Shown here: positions 23,872-31,334 of the stretch, piece after piece
How the letters are laid out: every line of letters starts with the position of its first letter
How positions within the stretch are numbered: the first letter of the stretch is position 1
DNA from: a bacterium
GTDB lineage: Bacteria; Planctomycetota; UBA11346
Length of the DNA stretch: 32,685 bases
Direction of reading: 5' to 3'
Assembly (NCBI GenBank): GCA_020047915.1
Contig: JAIFND010000072.1
Coordinates: forward strand, 1-32,685
The notes under the pieces: generated by a model
The model's database searches: none
Told to the model about the DNA's origin: nothing
Seen by the model: the letters and a program-made list of their open reading frames with translations, nothing else
Program-made: the position numbers and the translations under genes

Positions 23872-25143
23872 ATGGGTTTCCCCGTCCAGTCCGTGTTGCG
23901 CGTGATCGGCCTGGTTCCGACCGTGCTTTCGCTCGCCTGCGCCGCCGATGGCGAGGTCGCGGTCAGCAAGACAGTCAAGCTGAGCGCCGCGGCCATTCCT
24001 GCCCCGGCCGCAGTCTTCACGCCCACCGTCCTGGCCACCGCCAACAAGGGTGGTTTCTGGATGCAGATGGTGACGAAGACCGGCATCGTCCTGCCGCAGC
24101 AGCGTGTCGTCTTCGCCAAGGGCCAGTCCGAGTCGGTGTTCAGCCTGGGCGGCACCAGCTTCAACTTCCAGTTCAGCCAGGACAACCAAGCCTTCGCGCT
24201 GAAGCCCGAGAAGGGCGCGGCGGTGCCGCTCAAGCAGGCGCAAGAGGGGCTGGCCCCGCAAGTGCTGCCGATCGCCAACAAGCGCAAGCTGCCTGTCGCC
24301 TTCCCCTTCGCCACAGTCGGCCGGGCCGAGTCGTTCTTCGCCGTGCGCGCCGCGACGGTCGTCAAGGGCACGCTGGACGGCGAGCAGATCAATTTCCTCG
24401 ACGACAACCTGGATGGCGTGATCGACCAGCAGGATGCCTTCTCGACCGGGGCCTCGCCGTGCTACGCCCCGATGCCCAAGCGCATCGCGACGAAGAAGGG
24501 GATCTGGACCGTCGATGAGGTTGCGGCTGACGGCAGCAAGGCTGTGTTCACGCCTGATGCAGCCGCCACGGTGGCCTGCTCCTTCAAGTTCAGCGGCGAA
24601 TCGGCGGGTCACGCGGTGATTGCCAGCGCGGATGGCTCGCTGATCGCGGTCGTCACCGGCGCCAACGAGGCGCTCAAGCTGCCGCCTGGTGACTACAAGC
24701 TGCAGTACGGCGCGGTCTATGGCGCCAACGGCAAGGTCATGGCGGCGATCATTCCGGGCGAACTGCCGGCCTTCACCCTCGCCTCGGCCGGTGCCGACAC
24801 CAAGGACGCGAAGAAGAAGCAGGTCTTCGCCTACGGCGGTCCCTTCGTGTTGAAATTCACGGCGCGCATGGAAGGCGGCAAGCTGGCGGTCGATCCGACC
24901 GTCACCCTGCATGGCGCCAATGGCGAACGCTATCTCGACTACCGCTGGCAGGGGCCGCCGACGGTCTACGTCAACGGCAAGCAGAACGGCTCGATGGGCT
25001 TTGGGTGAGGCGGTGGCCTTTGCAAGTACGCCGGGAGCGTACCGCAGGACAACGCAAACGCCGGGGCTGAGCTGAAGGTCGAACTCCGTGCCGTGATCGA
25101 GGGCCTTGGCCCGGCGACCGGCGAGTTGACCGTCACCCGCTGA
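23872..25143 (+). CDS. Secreted protein with in-frame TGA; candidate selenoprotein
   Basis: The ATG at 23872 opens a frame with a signal peptide (about residues 1-25, ending ACA). A Ca-binding-like loop with DDNLDGVID is at 177-185, and much of the chain is beta-rich. A TGA at 25006-25008 (codon 379) interrupts it, but the same frame continues 44 more codons to a second TGA at 25141-25143. The continuation reads like protein (GGGLCKYAGSVP, then AELKVELRAVIEGL). A Cys lies five residues after the TGA, and a SECIS-like hairpin follows it. I infer Sec insertion giving 423 aa; conventional reading would stop at 378 aa. A nonsense mutation or sequence error are the alternatives. I do not recognise the family. 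Confidence 0.7.
25006..25042 (+). promoter_or_regulatory. In-frame TGA with SECIS-like hairpin
   Basis: After the TGA (25006-25008), a 6-bp stem GTACGC/GCGTAC (25026-25031 with 25037-25042) encloses the loop CGGGA. The loop begins 23 nt after the TGA, and G is the second loop base. These values fit the published bacterial SECIS rules (loop 16-37 nt away, G in the first two loop bases). The stem is short, so chance is possible. Confidence 0.5.
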
Positions 25144-25152
25144 GCGCTTCGC

Positions 25153-25218
25153 TGTGGCACGGGCGTCTCGCCCGTGTTCGACGATGCCAGCGCGCATGGG
25201 CGGGACGCCCATGCCACA
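25153..25218. repeat. Cruciform-type element: two hairpins inside an outer stem
   Basis: The outer stem is TGTGGCA (25153-25159) with TGCCACA (25212-25218). Inside are two 8-bp stems with 3-nt loops, CACGGGCG...CGCCCGTG (25158-25176) and CATGGGCG...CGCCCATG (25195-25213). It follows the candidate selenoprotein gene by 9 nt and could act as its terminator. It looks like a dispersed repeat known to me from PVC genomes (from memory). Confidence 0.8.
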
Positions 25219-25299
25219 TCGATGGCCCCGCTTTAGACGCCTCGCCTCCCGGCGTATTGTTGCCGTGGCCCGCGACGCTAGCATGCACGACGCGTCCCC

Positions 25300-25548
25300 A
25301 TGTTCTCCATCACCGTCCTCGTCCGCCTCGCCCTGATCGCCCTCGCCCTCGGCCTGCTCGGCTGGGGAACGCTGGGCGAGCGCCACGCGATCGTCTCGCT
25401 GACCTCGACCGAGCAGCGCACGGTGGATGGGAGCGGCTTCATCGCCGATGCGACGGTCGATGGCTACGTGCGCCTCGCCGGCACCCTGTTCGACGCCTAC
25501 ACGCCCCTGACGCCGGGCCAAGTGCAGCTCAAAGACTGCAAGACATGA
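25300..25548 (+). CDS. Small membrane-anchored protein, unknown
   Basis: This 82-aa protein has one N-terminal hydrophobic segment (about residues 5-25), which may be a signal anchor, followed by a small polar domain (ERHAIVSLTSTEQRTVDG and so on) ending in QLKDCKT. I recognise no family. The ATG at 25300 directly precedes the hydrophobic stretch. It is upstream of the redox cluster, but a heptamer element of about 200 nt separates them, so shared transcription is uncertain. Confidence 0.55.
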   Translation: MFSITVLVRLALIALALGLLGWGTLGERHAIVSLTSTEQRTVDGSGFIADATVDGYVRLAGTLFDAYTPLTPGQVQLKDCKT

Positions 25549-25592
25549 GGCAACTAGCGCGGGGTGACGCGGGACGTCCCCCAGGAAAAGCA

Positions 25593-25738
25593 AAGGCGGA
25601 AGTCGGAAGGCTGAAGGCGGAAGGGTCGCTGCGCGCTGGTGCGCGCTGGCCACGACGGAGGCGTGTCGTGCGGCGTGCGTCTGGGCCACGCTTGCGCTCA
25701 TATCTTCTGCCTTCCGCCTTGCGCCTTCCGCCTTTCCC
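25593..25738. repeat. Heptamer inverted-array element, AAGGCGG type
   Basis: Left units at 25593-25620 are AAGGCGG, AAGTCGG, AAGGCTG and AAGGCGG, plus a partial fifth. Right units at 25704-25738 are five inverted 7-mers (CTTCTGC, CTTCCGC, CTTGCGC, CTTCCGC, CTTTCCC). The core of about 78 nt is GC-rich with short internal repeats. The element occupies the gap before the polyferredoxin gene, so the cluster's promoter must lie in or around it. Confidence 0.82.
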
Positions 25739-25753
25739 TATGGCCGGTGCTCC

Positions 25754-26860
25754 ATGGCCATAAGCCTCTGGCGCCGCTCGCGCTTCTACGCCACGCTGAT
25801 CAGCACGGCGGTGCTGAACCTGCGTCCGTTCGTCGCCCTGCGCGGCTTCTGCGGCCCGGCGATGAACTGCCACGGCTGCCCAGCGGCCACCACCGCCTGC
25901 CCGGTCGGCGTGGTCGCCTATGGTTCGGCCATCCACGCCTTCCCGGCCATGGCGATCGGCACGCTGCTGGCCGTCGGCATCGTCTTCGGCCGCCTGGTCT
26001 GCGCCTTCGCCTGCCCCTTCGGTCTGCTCCAGGACCTGCTGCACCGCATCCCGGGTCCGAAATTGCGCCTGCCGCGCTGGTGGCGCTGGGGCAAATACGC
26101 CTGCCTCGCCCTGCTCGTCGTCGCCCTGCCCTTCGCCTTCGGCTTCCGTGTCGATGGCTTCCTCGCCTTCGACAAGCCCAAGGTCGATAAGGCCGACGCC
26201 GACCTCAAGGTCACCGTGACGGTGCGCAACCCGTCGCCTGAAGCGGTGCGCGGCGTCAATCTCGACCTGGTGTGGAACGCGCTGGCCGAGGGCGGAGCCG
26301 AGCTGGCGCGTCTGCCGCAGGCCTTCCCCGAGGTGGTGGTTGAACCCGGCGCCGAGGTCGTGCTGCCGGTGGTCACCATCCCCAACCGTCTGGGCGAGGG
26401 CAACCTCAGCGTCGCTTCGCCCCACGCCCAGGTGCGCCAGGACCCCGGTCTGCACTATGCCTGCACCCTCTGTCCGACCGGTACACTGGAAGCGGTCGTG
26501 CTGCCGGCGCTGGTGCGTGGCGAGGCGCCCTCCGGCTGGGCCGACCGCAACGCCGTGCGCCTGGGCGTGCTCGCCGGCTTCCTCGCGTTGATGTGGCTCG
26601 CCTCGCGGCCGTTCTGCCGCGGCTTCTGCCCGCTCGGCGCCTTCTACGGCCTGACCGCGCGCTTCGCGGTCACGCGCATGGGCATCGACCACAGCACCTG
26701 CATCGACTGCGGGGCGTGCAACCGGGTCTGTCCGGCCGAACTCGATGTCCCGCGCGAGGTCGGCGGCCCCGAGTGCATCGCCTGCGGCGACTGCATGGCG
26801 GCCTGTTCGCGGAACGGGATCCACCGGACCTTTGGTCTCATCGAAAGGAAGAAGACATGA
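25754..26860 (+). CDS. Membrane polyferredoxin (NapH/CcoG-like 4Fe-4S protein)
   Basis: The 368-aa protein has about four to five membrane helices and many cysteine motifs. They are an N-terminal NCHGCPA and ACPVG, CAFACPFG after a helix, CTLCPTG in the middle, FCRGFCPLGAFYG after the next helix, and two C-terminal 4Fe-4S ferredoxin motifs (CIDCGACNRVCP and CIACGDCMAAC). A non-metal beta-rich insert lies between about 145 and 250. The layout fits NapH/CcoG-like proteins that pass electrons between a membrane pool and soluble partners. Here it probably feeds the HgdC-type activator encoded downstream. Its stop overlaps the methyltransferase start (ATGA), so they form an operon. Confidence 0.88.
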   Translation: MAISLWRRSRFYATLISTAVLNLRPFVALRGFCGPAMNCHGCPAATTACPVGVVAYGSAIHAFPAMAIGTLLAVGIVFGRLVCAFACPFGLLQDLLHRIPGPKLRLPRWWRWGKYACLALLVVALPFAFGFRVDGFLAFDKPKVDKADADLKVTVTVRNPSPEAVRGVNLDLVWNALAEGGAELARLPQAFPEVVVEPGAEVVLPVVTIPNRLGEGNLSVASPHAQVRQDPGLHYACTLCPTGTLEAVVLPALVRGEAPSGWADRNAVRLGVLAGFLALMWLASRPFCRGFCPLGAFYGLTARFAVTRMGIDHSTCIDCGACNRVCPAELDVPREVGGPECIACGDCMAACSRNGIHRTFGLIERKKT

Positions 26861-27648
26861 ACGACACGCGCAGCGCGGTACGCGCCGTTTATGCCGGGGC
26901 CGAGGGTCGCCTGTGGGAACTGCTCATGGGCGAGCAGATCCACATCGACGGCTTCGCCTCGTCGATGGCCCTGGCCGCCAAGGCCGGGGTGAAGCCCGGT
27001 CTGCATGCGGTGGATCTGTGCTGCTGCTCCGGCGCCGGGCTGCGCTTCCTGGCCAAGCTGCATGGTTTGGCCAGCGGCATCGGCGTGGACATGACCGGCG
27101 AGGTGCTGCGCCAGGGCGCCGAGCGCAACCGCCGCGACGGCGTCGCCGAGCGCATCCGCTTCGTGCAGGCCGACGCCACTGCCACCGGCCTGCCATCCGC
27201 CAGCGCCGATCTGGTATGGGGCGAGGACGCCTGGTGCTATGTCCCCGAGCGCGCCGCGCTGGTCGCCGAGGCGGCCCGGCTGCTGAAGCCGGGCGGCACC
27301 CTCGCCTGCACCGACTGGTGCTGGGGCGCGCGGCGTCCCGCGCCCGCCGAGGCCGACCGCTTCCTCGCCTTCATGAAGTTCCCCGAACTGTTCAGCGCCG
27401 CCGACTACGCCAGTGCCTGCACGGCGGCGGGCCTGCGCGTCGAGCTGTGCGAGGATACCGGCCGCTTCGCCCCGGCGATCGAGCGCTATCTCGCCGACGT
27501 CACCATCCAGCGCACCTGGGACGCCCTGGCGATCATCGGCTTCGATCAGGCGATGGCCCAGGCCATCGTCGGCGAGATGCAGCATGCCCTGGCCCTGGCC
27601 AAGGCCGGCATGCTGGCCCAGGTCATGGTCGTGGCGCGGAAGCCCTGA
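26857..27648 (+). CDS. Class I SAM-dependent methyltransferase
   Basis: The product is 263 aa with a Rossmann-fold methyltransferase core. Motif I is unusual, VDLCCCSGAG (residues 52-61), where most families have DxGxGxG. Later motifs are VQADATATGLP and VWGEDAWCYV. The N-terminus (LWELLMGEQIHIDGF) has the pattern of N- or small-molecule methyltransferases. The ATG at 26857 overlaps the upstream stop by 4 nt, with AAGGAAG upstream. The substrate is unknown; its place between an electron carrier and reductase genes suggests it makes or modifies the substrate of that system. Confidence 0.88.
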   Translation: MNDTRSAVRAVYAGAEGRLWELLMGEQIHIDGFASSMALAAKAGVKPGLHAVDLCCCSGAGLRFLAKLHGLASGIGVDMTGEVLRQGAERNRRDGVAERIRFVQADATATGLPSASADLVWGEDAWCYVPERAALVAEAARLLKPGGTLACTDWCWGARRPAPAEADRFLAFMKFPELFSAADYASACTAAGLRVELCEDTGRFAPAIERYLADVTIQRTWDALAIIGFDQAMAQAIVGEMQHALALAKAGMLAQVMVVARKP

Positions 27649-27649
27649 C

Positions 27650-28849
27650 ATGGCGTGCGGCGCCCAACCTCCGAGCCCGCGTGGCGACCCCTGCCGGGCC
27701 AGCGCACCGGCCTGCTGCGCGCCCGCGCCGAACGCGCTTGCCGAGGTCTCGCCGCGTTTCGCGCACATGACCGATCACGCGCTGGAGCGCGTGCGCGCGG
27801 CCAAGGCCGCCGGCCAGCCGGTGGTCGGCATCCTGTGCGAATTCACCCCGCGCGAACTGATCCTGGCGGCCGGCGGCGTGCCGGTGTGCCTGTGCGGCGG
27901 AGCGCATGCGATGATCGCCCCGGCCGAGGTCGATCTGCCGGCCAACCTCTGCCCGCTGATCAAATCGACCTATGGCTACCACCTGACGCGCTCCAACCCC
28001 TTCCTGGAAATGTGTGATCTGGTGGTCGCCGAGACGACCTGCGACGGCAAGAAGAAGATGTACGAGCTGATGGGCGAGACGCGCCCGATGCACGTGCTGC
28101 AGCTGCCCAGCCGTTCCGACGAGGTCTCGCGCACGCTGTGGCGGCACGAGGTCCGCCGCCTGCACGCTGCGCTGCAGGAGCGCTTCGCCCGCCCGATCAG
28201 CGAGGCCGACCTGCGTGCCGCGATCATCACCATGGAGACCGAGCGCGCCGCGCGCCGCGACTTGGCAGGACTGATGCGCGGCGAACGCACGCCGCTCACC
28301 GGGCGGCAGGTGCTGGAGCTGCGCTCCCTCGCCTCGGGCGATCCGGCCGACCTGGCGGAATACCAGCGCATCAACGCCGCACCGCCAGAGCCGCGTCACA
28401 GCGGAGTGCGCGTGCTGCTCACCGGCGTGCCGGTGCCGCACGGCGCCGAGAAGGTCGTCGATCTGATCGAGGGCCACGGCGGACTGATCGTCGCGCACGA
28501 GCACTGCTCGGGCCTCAAGCCGCTGGAGATTCGCATCGACGCGCAGGCCGCCGATCCGCTGACCGCCATCGCCGACGCCTACCTGCACCTGCCCTGCTCG
28601 GTGATGACGCGCAACGATGGCCGCCTCGATCTGATCCGCCGCCTGGCCGGCGATTTCCGCGCCCAGTGTGTGGTCGAACTGGTGTGGCAGGCCTGCCTGA
28701 CCTACGACGTCGAGGCGGTGCGGGTGAAGCGCCTGTGCGCCGACCTCGGCCTGCCCTACCTGCGCATCGGCACCGACTACGCGCCCGGCGACACGGCGCG
28801 CATCGCGGTGCGCCTGGAGGCCCTGTTCGAGCAGGTCCAGGCCGCCTGA
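27650..28849 (+). CDS. YjiM/double-cubane cluster protein (2-hydroxyacyl-CoA dehydratase family)
   Basis: The 399-aa product matches the HgdB-fold family and resembles E. coli YjiM closely. Shared motifs are NLCPLIKSTYG near 99-109 and ETTCDGKKKMYEL from 128. Candidate cluster ligands are Cys63, Cys101, Cys131, Cys286, Cys316 and Cys349. YjiM-type proteins relate to the double-cubane protein, which uses an activator ATPase and an Fe8S9-type cluster to reduce small molecules. One family cysteine (YjiM LITGCP) is Val here, as LLTGVP. Homology begins near residue 29, so the ATG at 27650 may leave a 28-residue Cys/Pro-rich tail. The start is 2 nt after the methyltransferase stop. Confidence 0.9.
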   Translation: MACGAQPPSPRGDPCRASAPACCAPAPNALAEVSPRFAHMTDHALERVRAAKAAGQPVVGILCEFTPRELILAAGGVPVCLCGGAHAMIAPAEVDLPANLCPLIKSTYGYHLTRSNPFLEMCDLVVAETTCDGKKKMYELMGETRPMHVLQLPSRSDEVSRTLWRHEVRRLHAALQERFARPISEADLRAAIITMETERAARRDLAGLMRGERTPLTGRQVLELRSLASGDPADLAEYQRINAAPPEPRHSGVRVLLTGVPVPHGAEKVVDLIEGHGGLIVAHEHCSGLKPLEIRIDAQAADPLTAIADAYLHLPCSVMTRNDGRLDLIRRLAGDFRAQCVVELVWQACLTYDVEAVRVKRLCADLGLPYLRIGTDYAPGDTARIAVRLEALFEQVQAA

Positions 28850-28855
28850 GCGACG

Positions 28856-29791
28856 ATGCGCGTCCTCTTCGCCTCGCCGTTCATCCCGCCTGAGTTCATC
28901 ACCGCGCATGGCCACCGGCCCAGTCGTGTGCTGAGCGCCGCCGCCACCGACTGCCACCAGGGCCGCTGCGCGGTGGCCGCCGGTTTCGACGAGGCCCTGG
29001 TACGCGGCGATCTCGGGATCGTCGTCGGTTCCTGCGACCAGATGCGGCGCAGCGCCGACGGTCGGGTCGCGCCGACCTTCCGCTTCCATCTCCCGGCCAC
29101 CTGGACCACGGCCAACGCGGCTCGCCAGTACGGCGACGAATTGCAGCGCCTATCTGTCTTCCTGCAGCGCCATGGCGGACACGCCCCTGCCGACCTGGCC
29201 ACGCACCTGCTCGACCACGACACCCGACGCGCGCGCCTGCGCACCGGCTGCTCGCTGCTGCCGGCGCGGGCCGCCGCCGAGGCGATCGCCGCATATGCCG
29301 TCTCCGGCGTCGTGCCGGCCAGCGACCCGGTCGCTCAGCCGCCCGACGGCCGGGTGCCGATCGCGCTGCTCGGCGGGCCACTGCCCGTCGCAGCCTTCGA
29401 TCTCTACGATCTGATCGAAGGCTGCGGTGCGCGCGTCGTGCTCGACGGCTGCGAGTCGGGTGAACGTGGGCTGGCCGCGCCGTGCGACCGCCGCCTCGCC
29501 GCCGATGATCCGCTGGCGGCGCTGGTGGACAGTTACTTCCTCGCCATCCCCGACGCCTTCCGCCGACCCGACAGCCTGATCTTCAGCTGGCTCGAACGCG
29601 GCATCGCCGAGCGCGGCGTGCGCGCCGTGGTGGTGCGGCCCGATCCCTGGTGCGACCTGTGGCGCGCGGTGGTGCCGCGCTTGCACGACTGGGGCCGCCT
29701 GCCGGTCGTGCTGGTCGAGTCCGACGGCGAATCCGGCTCCCGCGCCCGCCTGGCCACGCGCATCGAGGCGTTGACGGAGATGCTGGGATGA
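28856..29791 (+). CDS. Short HgdA/B-like 2-hydroxyacyl-CoA dehydratase family protein
   Basis: The 311-aa product has the same fold signature as the dehydratase components but is short for the family (usually 380-430 aa). Motifs seen are FASPFIPPEFI at the N-terminus, DCHQGRC near residues 32-38, VVGSCDQMRR near 57-66, and the domain-2 start ALLGGPLPVAAFDLYDLIEGCG. Cysteines near these motifs could bind a 4Fe-4S cluster. It starts 6 nt after the YjiM-like gene. It probably pairs with the 439-aa protein encoded after the repeat element, as the two subunits of a heterodimeric reductase, but I infer this from fold and order. Confidence 0.78.
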   Translation: MRVLFASPFIPPEFITAHGHRPSRVLSAAATDCHQGRCAVAAGFDEALVRGDLGIVVGSCDQMRRSADGRVAPTFRFHLPATWTTANAARQYGDELQRLSVFLQRHGGHAPADLATHLLDHDTRRARLRTGCSLLPARAAAEAIAAYAVSGVVPASDPVAQPPDGRVPIALLGGPLPVAAFDLYDLIEGCGARVVLDGCESGERGLAAPCDRRLAADDPLAALVDSYFLAIPDAFRRPDSLIFSWLERGIAERGVRAVVVRPDPWCDLWRAVVPRLHDWGRLPVVLVESDGESGSRARLATRIEALTEMLG

Positions 29792-29792
29792 G

Positions 29793-30010
29793 CATTGCTC
29801 CTGTTCGGCGTTCGGCGTTCGGCGTTCGGCGTTCGGCGTTCGGCGTTCGGCGTTCGGCGTTCGGCGTTCGGCGTTCGGCGTTTGCGACATGGCGGTAACA
29901 TGAATCGACGGGTTCGCCCTTTGGGTGACGTGTACAGAGGCCAGAATCATGGTTGTCCTGTGCGGAACGGCGAACGCCGAACGTCGAACGTCGAACCCAC
30001 GGGGGCAATG
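29793..30010. repeat. Heptamer inverted-array element, GTTCGGC type, inside the reductase operon
   Basis: Eleven perfect GTTCGGC units run from 29803 to 29879. The inverted right array (GCCGAAC, GTCGAAC units) is at about 29963-29996. The left end is CATTGCTCC and the right end GGGGCAATG (30002-30010). The core is about 80 nt. It lies between two genes of one apparent operon, 2 nt after a stop and 4 nt before the next start. Its heptamer and right core match the element at 5495-5672. Confidence 0.88.
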
Positions 30011-30014
30011 TAGG

Positions 30015-31334
30015 ATGATCGCCCTCGACCACCCCACCGCCGGCGTCCTGCGCCGTTGGCACGCGGCCGGCAATCTGCGCCTCGCTGACCTGCGCTTCGA
30101 TCCGGCGCCGGAATGCCTGGCGCTGTGGGACTTCGTGTTGTCCGAGGAGGATCGCCTGCGCGCCGCACAGGCCGCCGGCGGCTTCATCGTCGGGGCGATG
30201 AAGGACCTCGGCACCATCCCGGTGCTGGTCGCCGCGATCCCCAGGGCGCGCGCCTTCTATCCCGACGGCGCGTGGTGGCTGCCTTGCCTGCAGCGCCAGT
30301 CCGGCGGGCAGCTTGCCGCCGCGGACCGTCTGGGCATCGGCGAGGGATTCTGCCCGGTACGCGCCCTGCTCGGCTGCTACGCCGCCGGCAGCGACTTCCC
30401 CAGTCCCGACCTCGACATCTGCGCCGTGGGCGCGACCTGCGACGACTTCTCGGCCGTGGCGCAGCGCCTGGCCGGACTCGGCCGCGACCCGCTGTGGTGG
30501 GAACTGCCGGCCTTCCGTGCGCCGGATCCGGGCGAAGCCGCGGTCACCTTGCCGAATGGCGAAGCGGCGCCTGCTGTCCTGGTCGCGGCGGTGGCGGCCG
30601 AACTGCAGCGCGTGCGCGTCGCGCTGGGTCGCGCCACCGGGACGGCCCTGGACGATCTTGCGCTGCGCGCATCGATCAGGCGCGCCAATCAGGTGCGCGC
30701 ACGGGTGCGGGAGATCCGCGAACTCGCTCTGGGTGCCCCGTACTCGCCCCTGCCCGCCGTCGAGTTGCTGCTAACCGAGATCCTCGCGCTGCACTTCTGC
30801 TCCGACCTCGACCGCTGCCTGGAGATCCTCGACGGTGTCCAGGCGGTGGTCGCCGACCGCGTCGCGCGTGGCGTGGGCCATCAGCCGGCCGACGCGGTGC
30901 GCGTGCTGTGGCTCAACCCGGTCGCCGACCTGCGCGTGCTGCAGTGGCTCGAAGAGGCGGGTGGCCGCCTCGCCGGCACCGACTTCATGACCGCTCAGGC
31001 GATGGCCCCCATCTCCGAGGACCTGCCACCCATCACCGCCCTGGCCCAGGTCGCGCTGTGCGACCGCATGATCGGTTCCGACCGGCGCCGCGCCGCCCTT
31101 GCGGTGGCCGAGGCGCGTCCGCGCGGGATCGAGACGGTGGTGGTGGCGCGGGTTCCCGGCGCCAGCCATGGCTGCAGCGAAGGTCCGGCGATGGCGCAGG
31201 CGGTGGCCACGATGGGCTGGCCCGTGGTCTCGATCGAGGTGCCCGTCGTCGCCGATGCGGCGTCCGGGCAGATCCGCGGCCGCCTCGAGGCGCTGCTGGA
31301 AACCGCGCTCACGCGGCGCACGGTGCGGCCATGA
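30015..31334 (+). CDS. HgdA/B-like 2-hydroxyacyl-CoA dehydratase family protein
   Basis: This 439-aa protein has the size of HgdA/HgdB-type subunits. Notable cysteine-containing motifs are GFCPVRALLGC, DICAVGATCDD, HFCSDLDRC and SHGCSEGPAM, and the WWLPCLQ stretch. The family builds a 4Fe-4S cluster site and receives electrons from an HgdC-type ATPase. The ATG at 30015 has a weak ribosome site but gives the natural N-terminus; further upstream the frame passes through the repeat. Its stop overlaps the activator start by 4 nt (ATGA), a tight pairing. The substrate is unknown. Confidence 0.83.
   Translation: MIALDHPTAGVLRRWHAAGNLRLADLRFDPAPECLALWDFVLSEEDRLRAAQAAGGFIVGAMKDLGTIPVLVAAIPRARAFYPDGAWWLPCLQRQSGGQLAAADRLGIGEGFCPVRALLGCYAAGSDFPSPDLDICAVGATCDDFSAVAQRLAGLGRDPLWWELPAFRAPDPGEAAVTLPNGEAAPAVLVAAVAAELQRVRVALGRATGTALDDLALRASIRRANQVRARVREIRELALGAPYSPLPAVELLLTEILALHFCSDLDRCLEILDGVQAVVADRVARGVGHQPADAVRVLWLNPVADLRVLQWLEEAGGRLAGTDFMTAQAMAPISEDLPPITALAQVALCDRMIGSDRRRAALAVAEARPRGIETVVVARVPGASHGCSEGPAMAQAVATMGWPVVSIEVPVVADAASGQIRGRLEALLETALTRRTVRP

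Noticed and set aside
25141-25143. Second TGA as another Sec codon
   Set aside because: The frame after it enters the hairpin element and loses protein-like content, so this TGA is the normal stop.
23431-25701. Long minus-strand open frame covering the miaA start and the secreted protein
   Set aside because: It runs antisense to the signal-peptide protein and shows no domain; miaA in another frame is well supported.
29795-30013. Repetitive peptide with FGVRRSA units encoded by the heptamer array
   Set aside because: Three 7-nt units make 21 nt, so any frame gives a 7-residue repeat. It has no ribosome site and arises from the DNA repeat.
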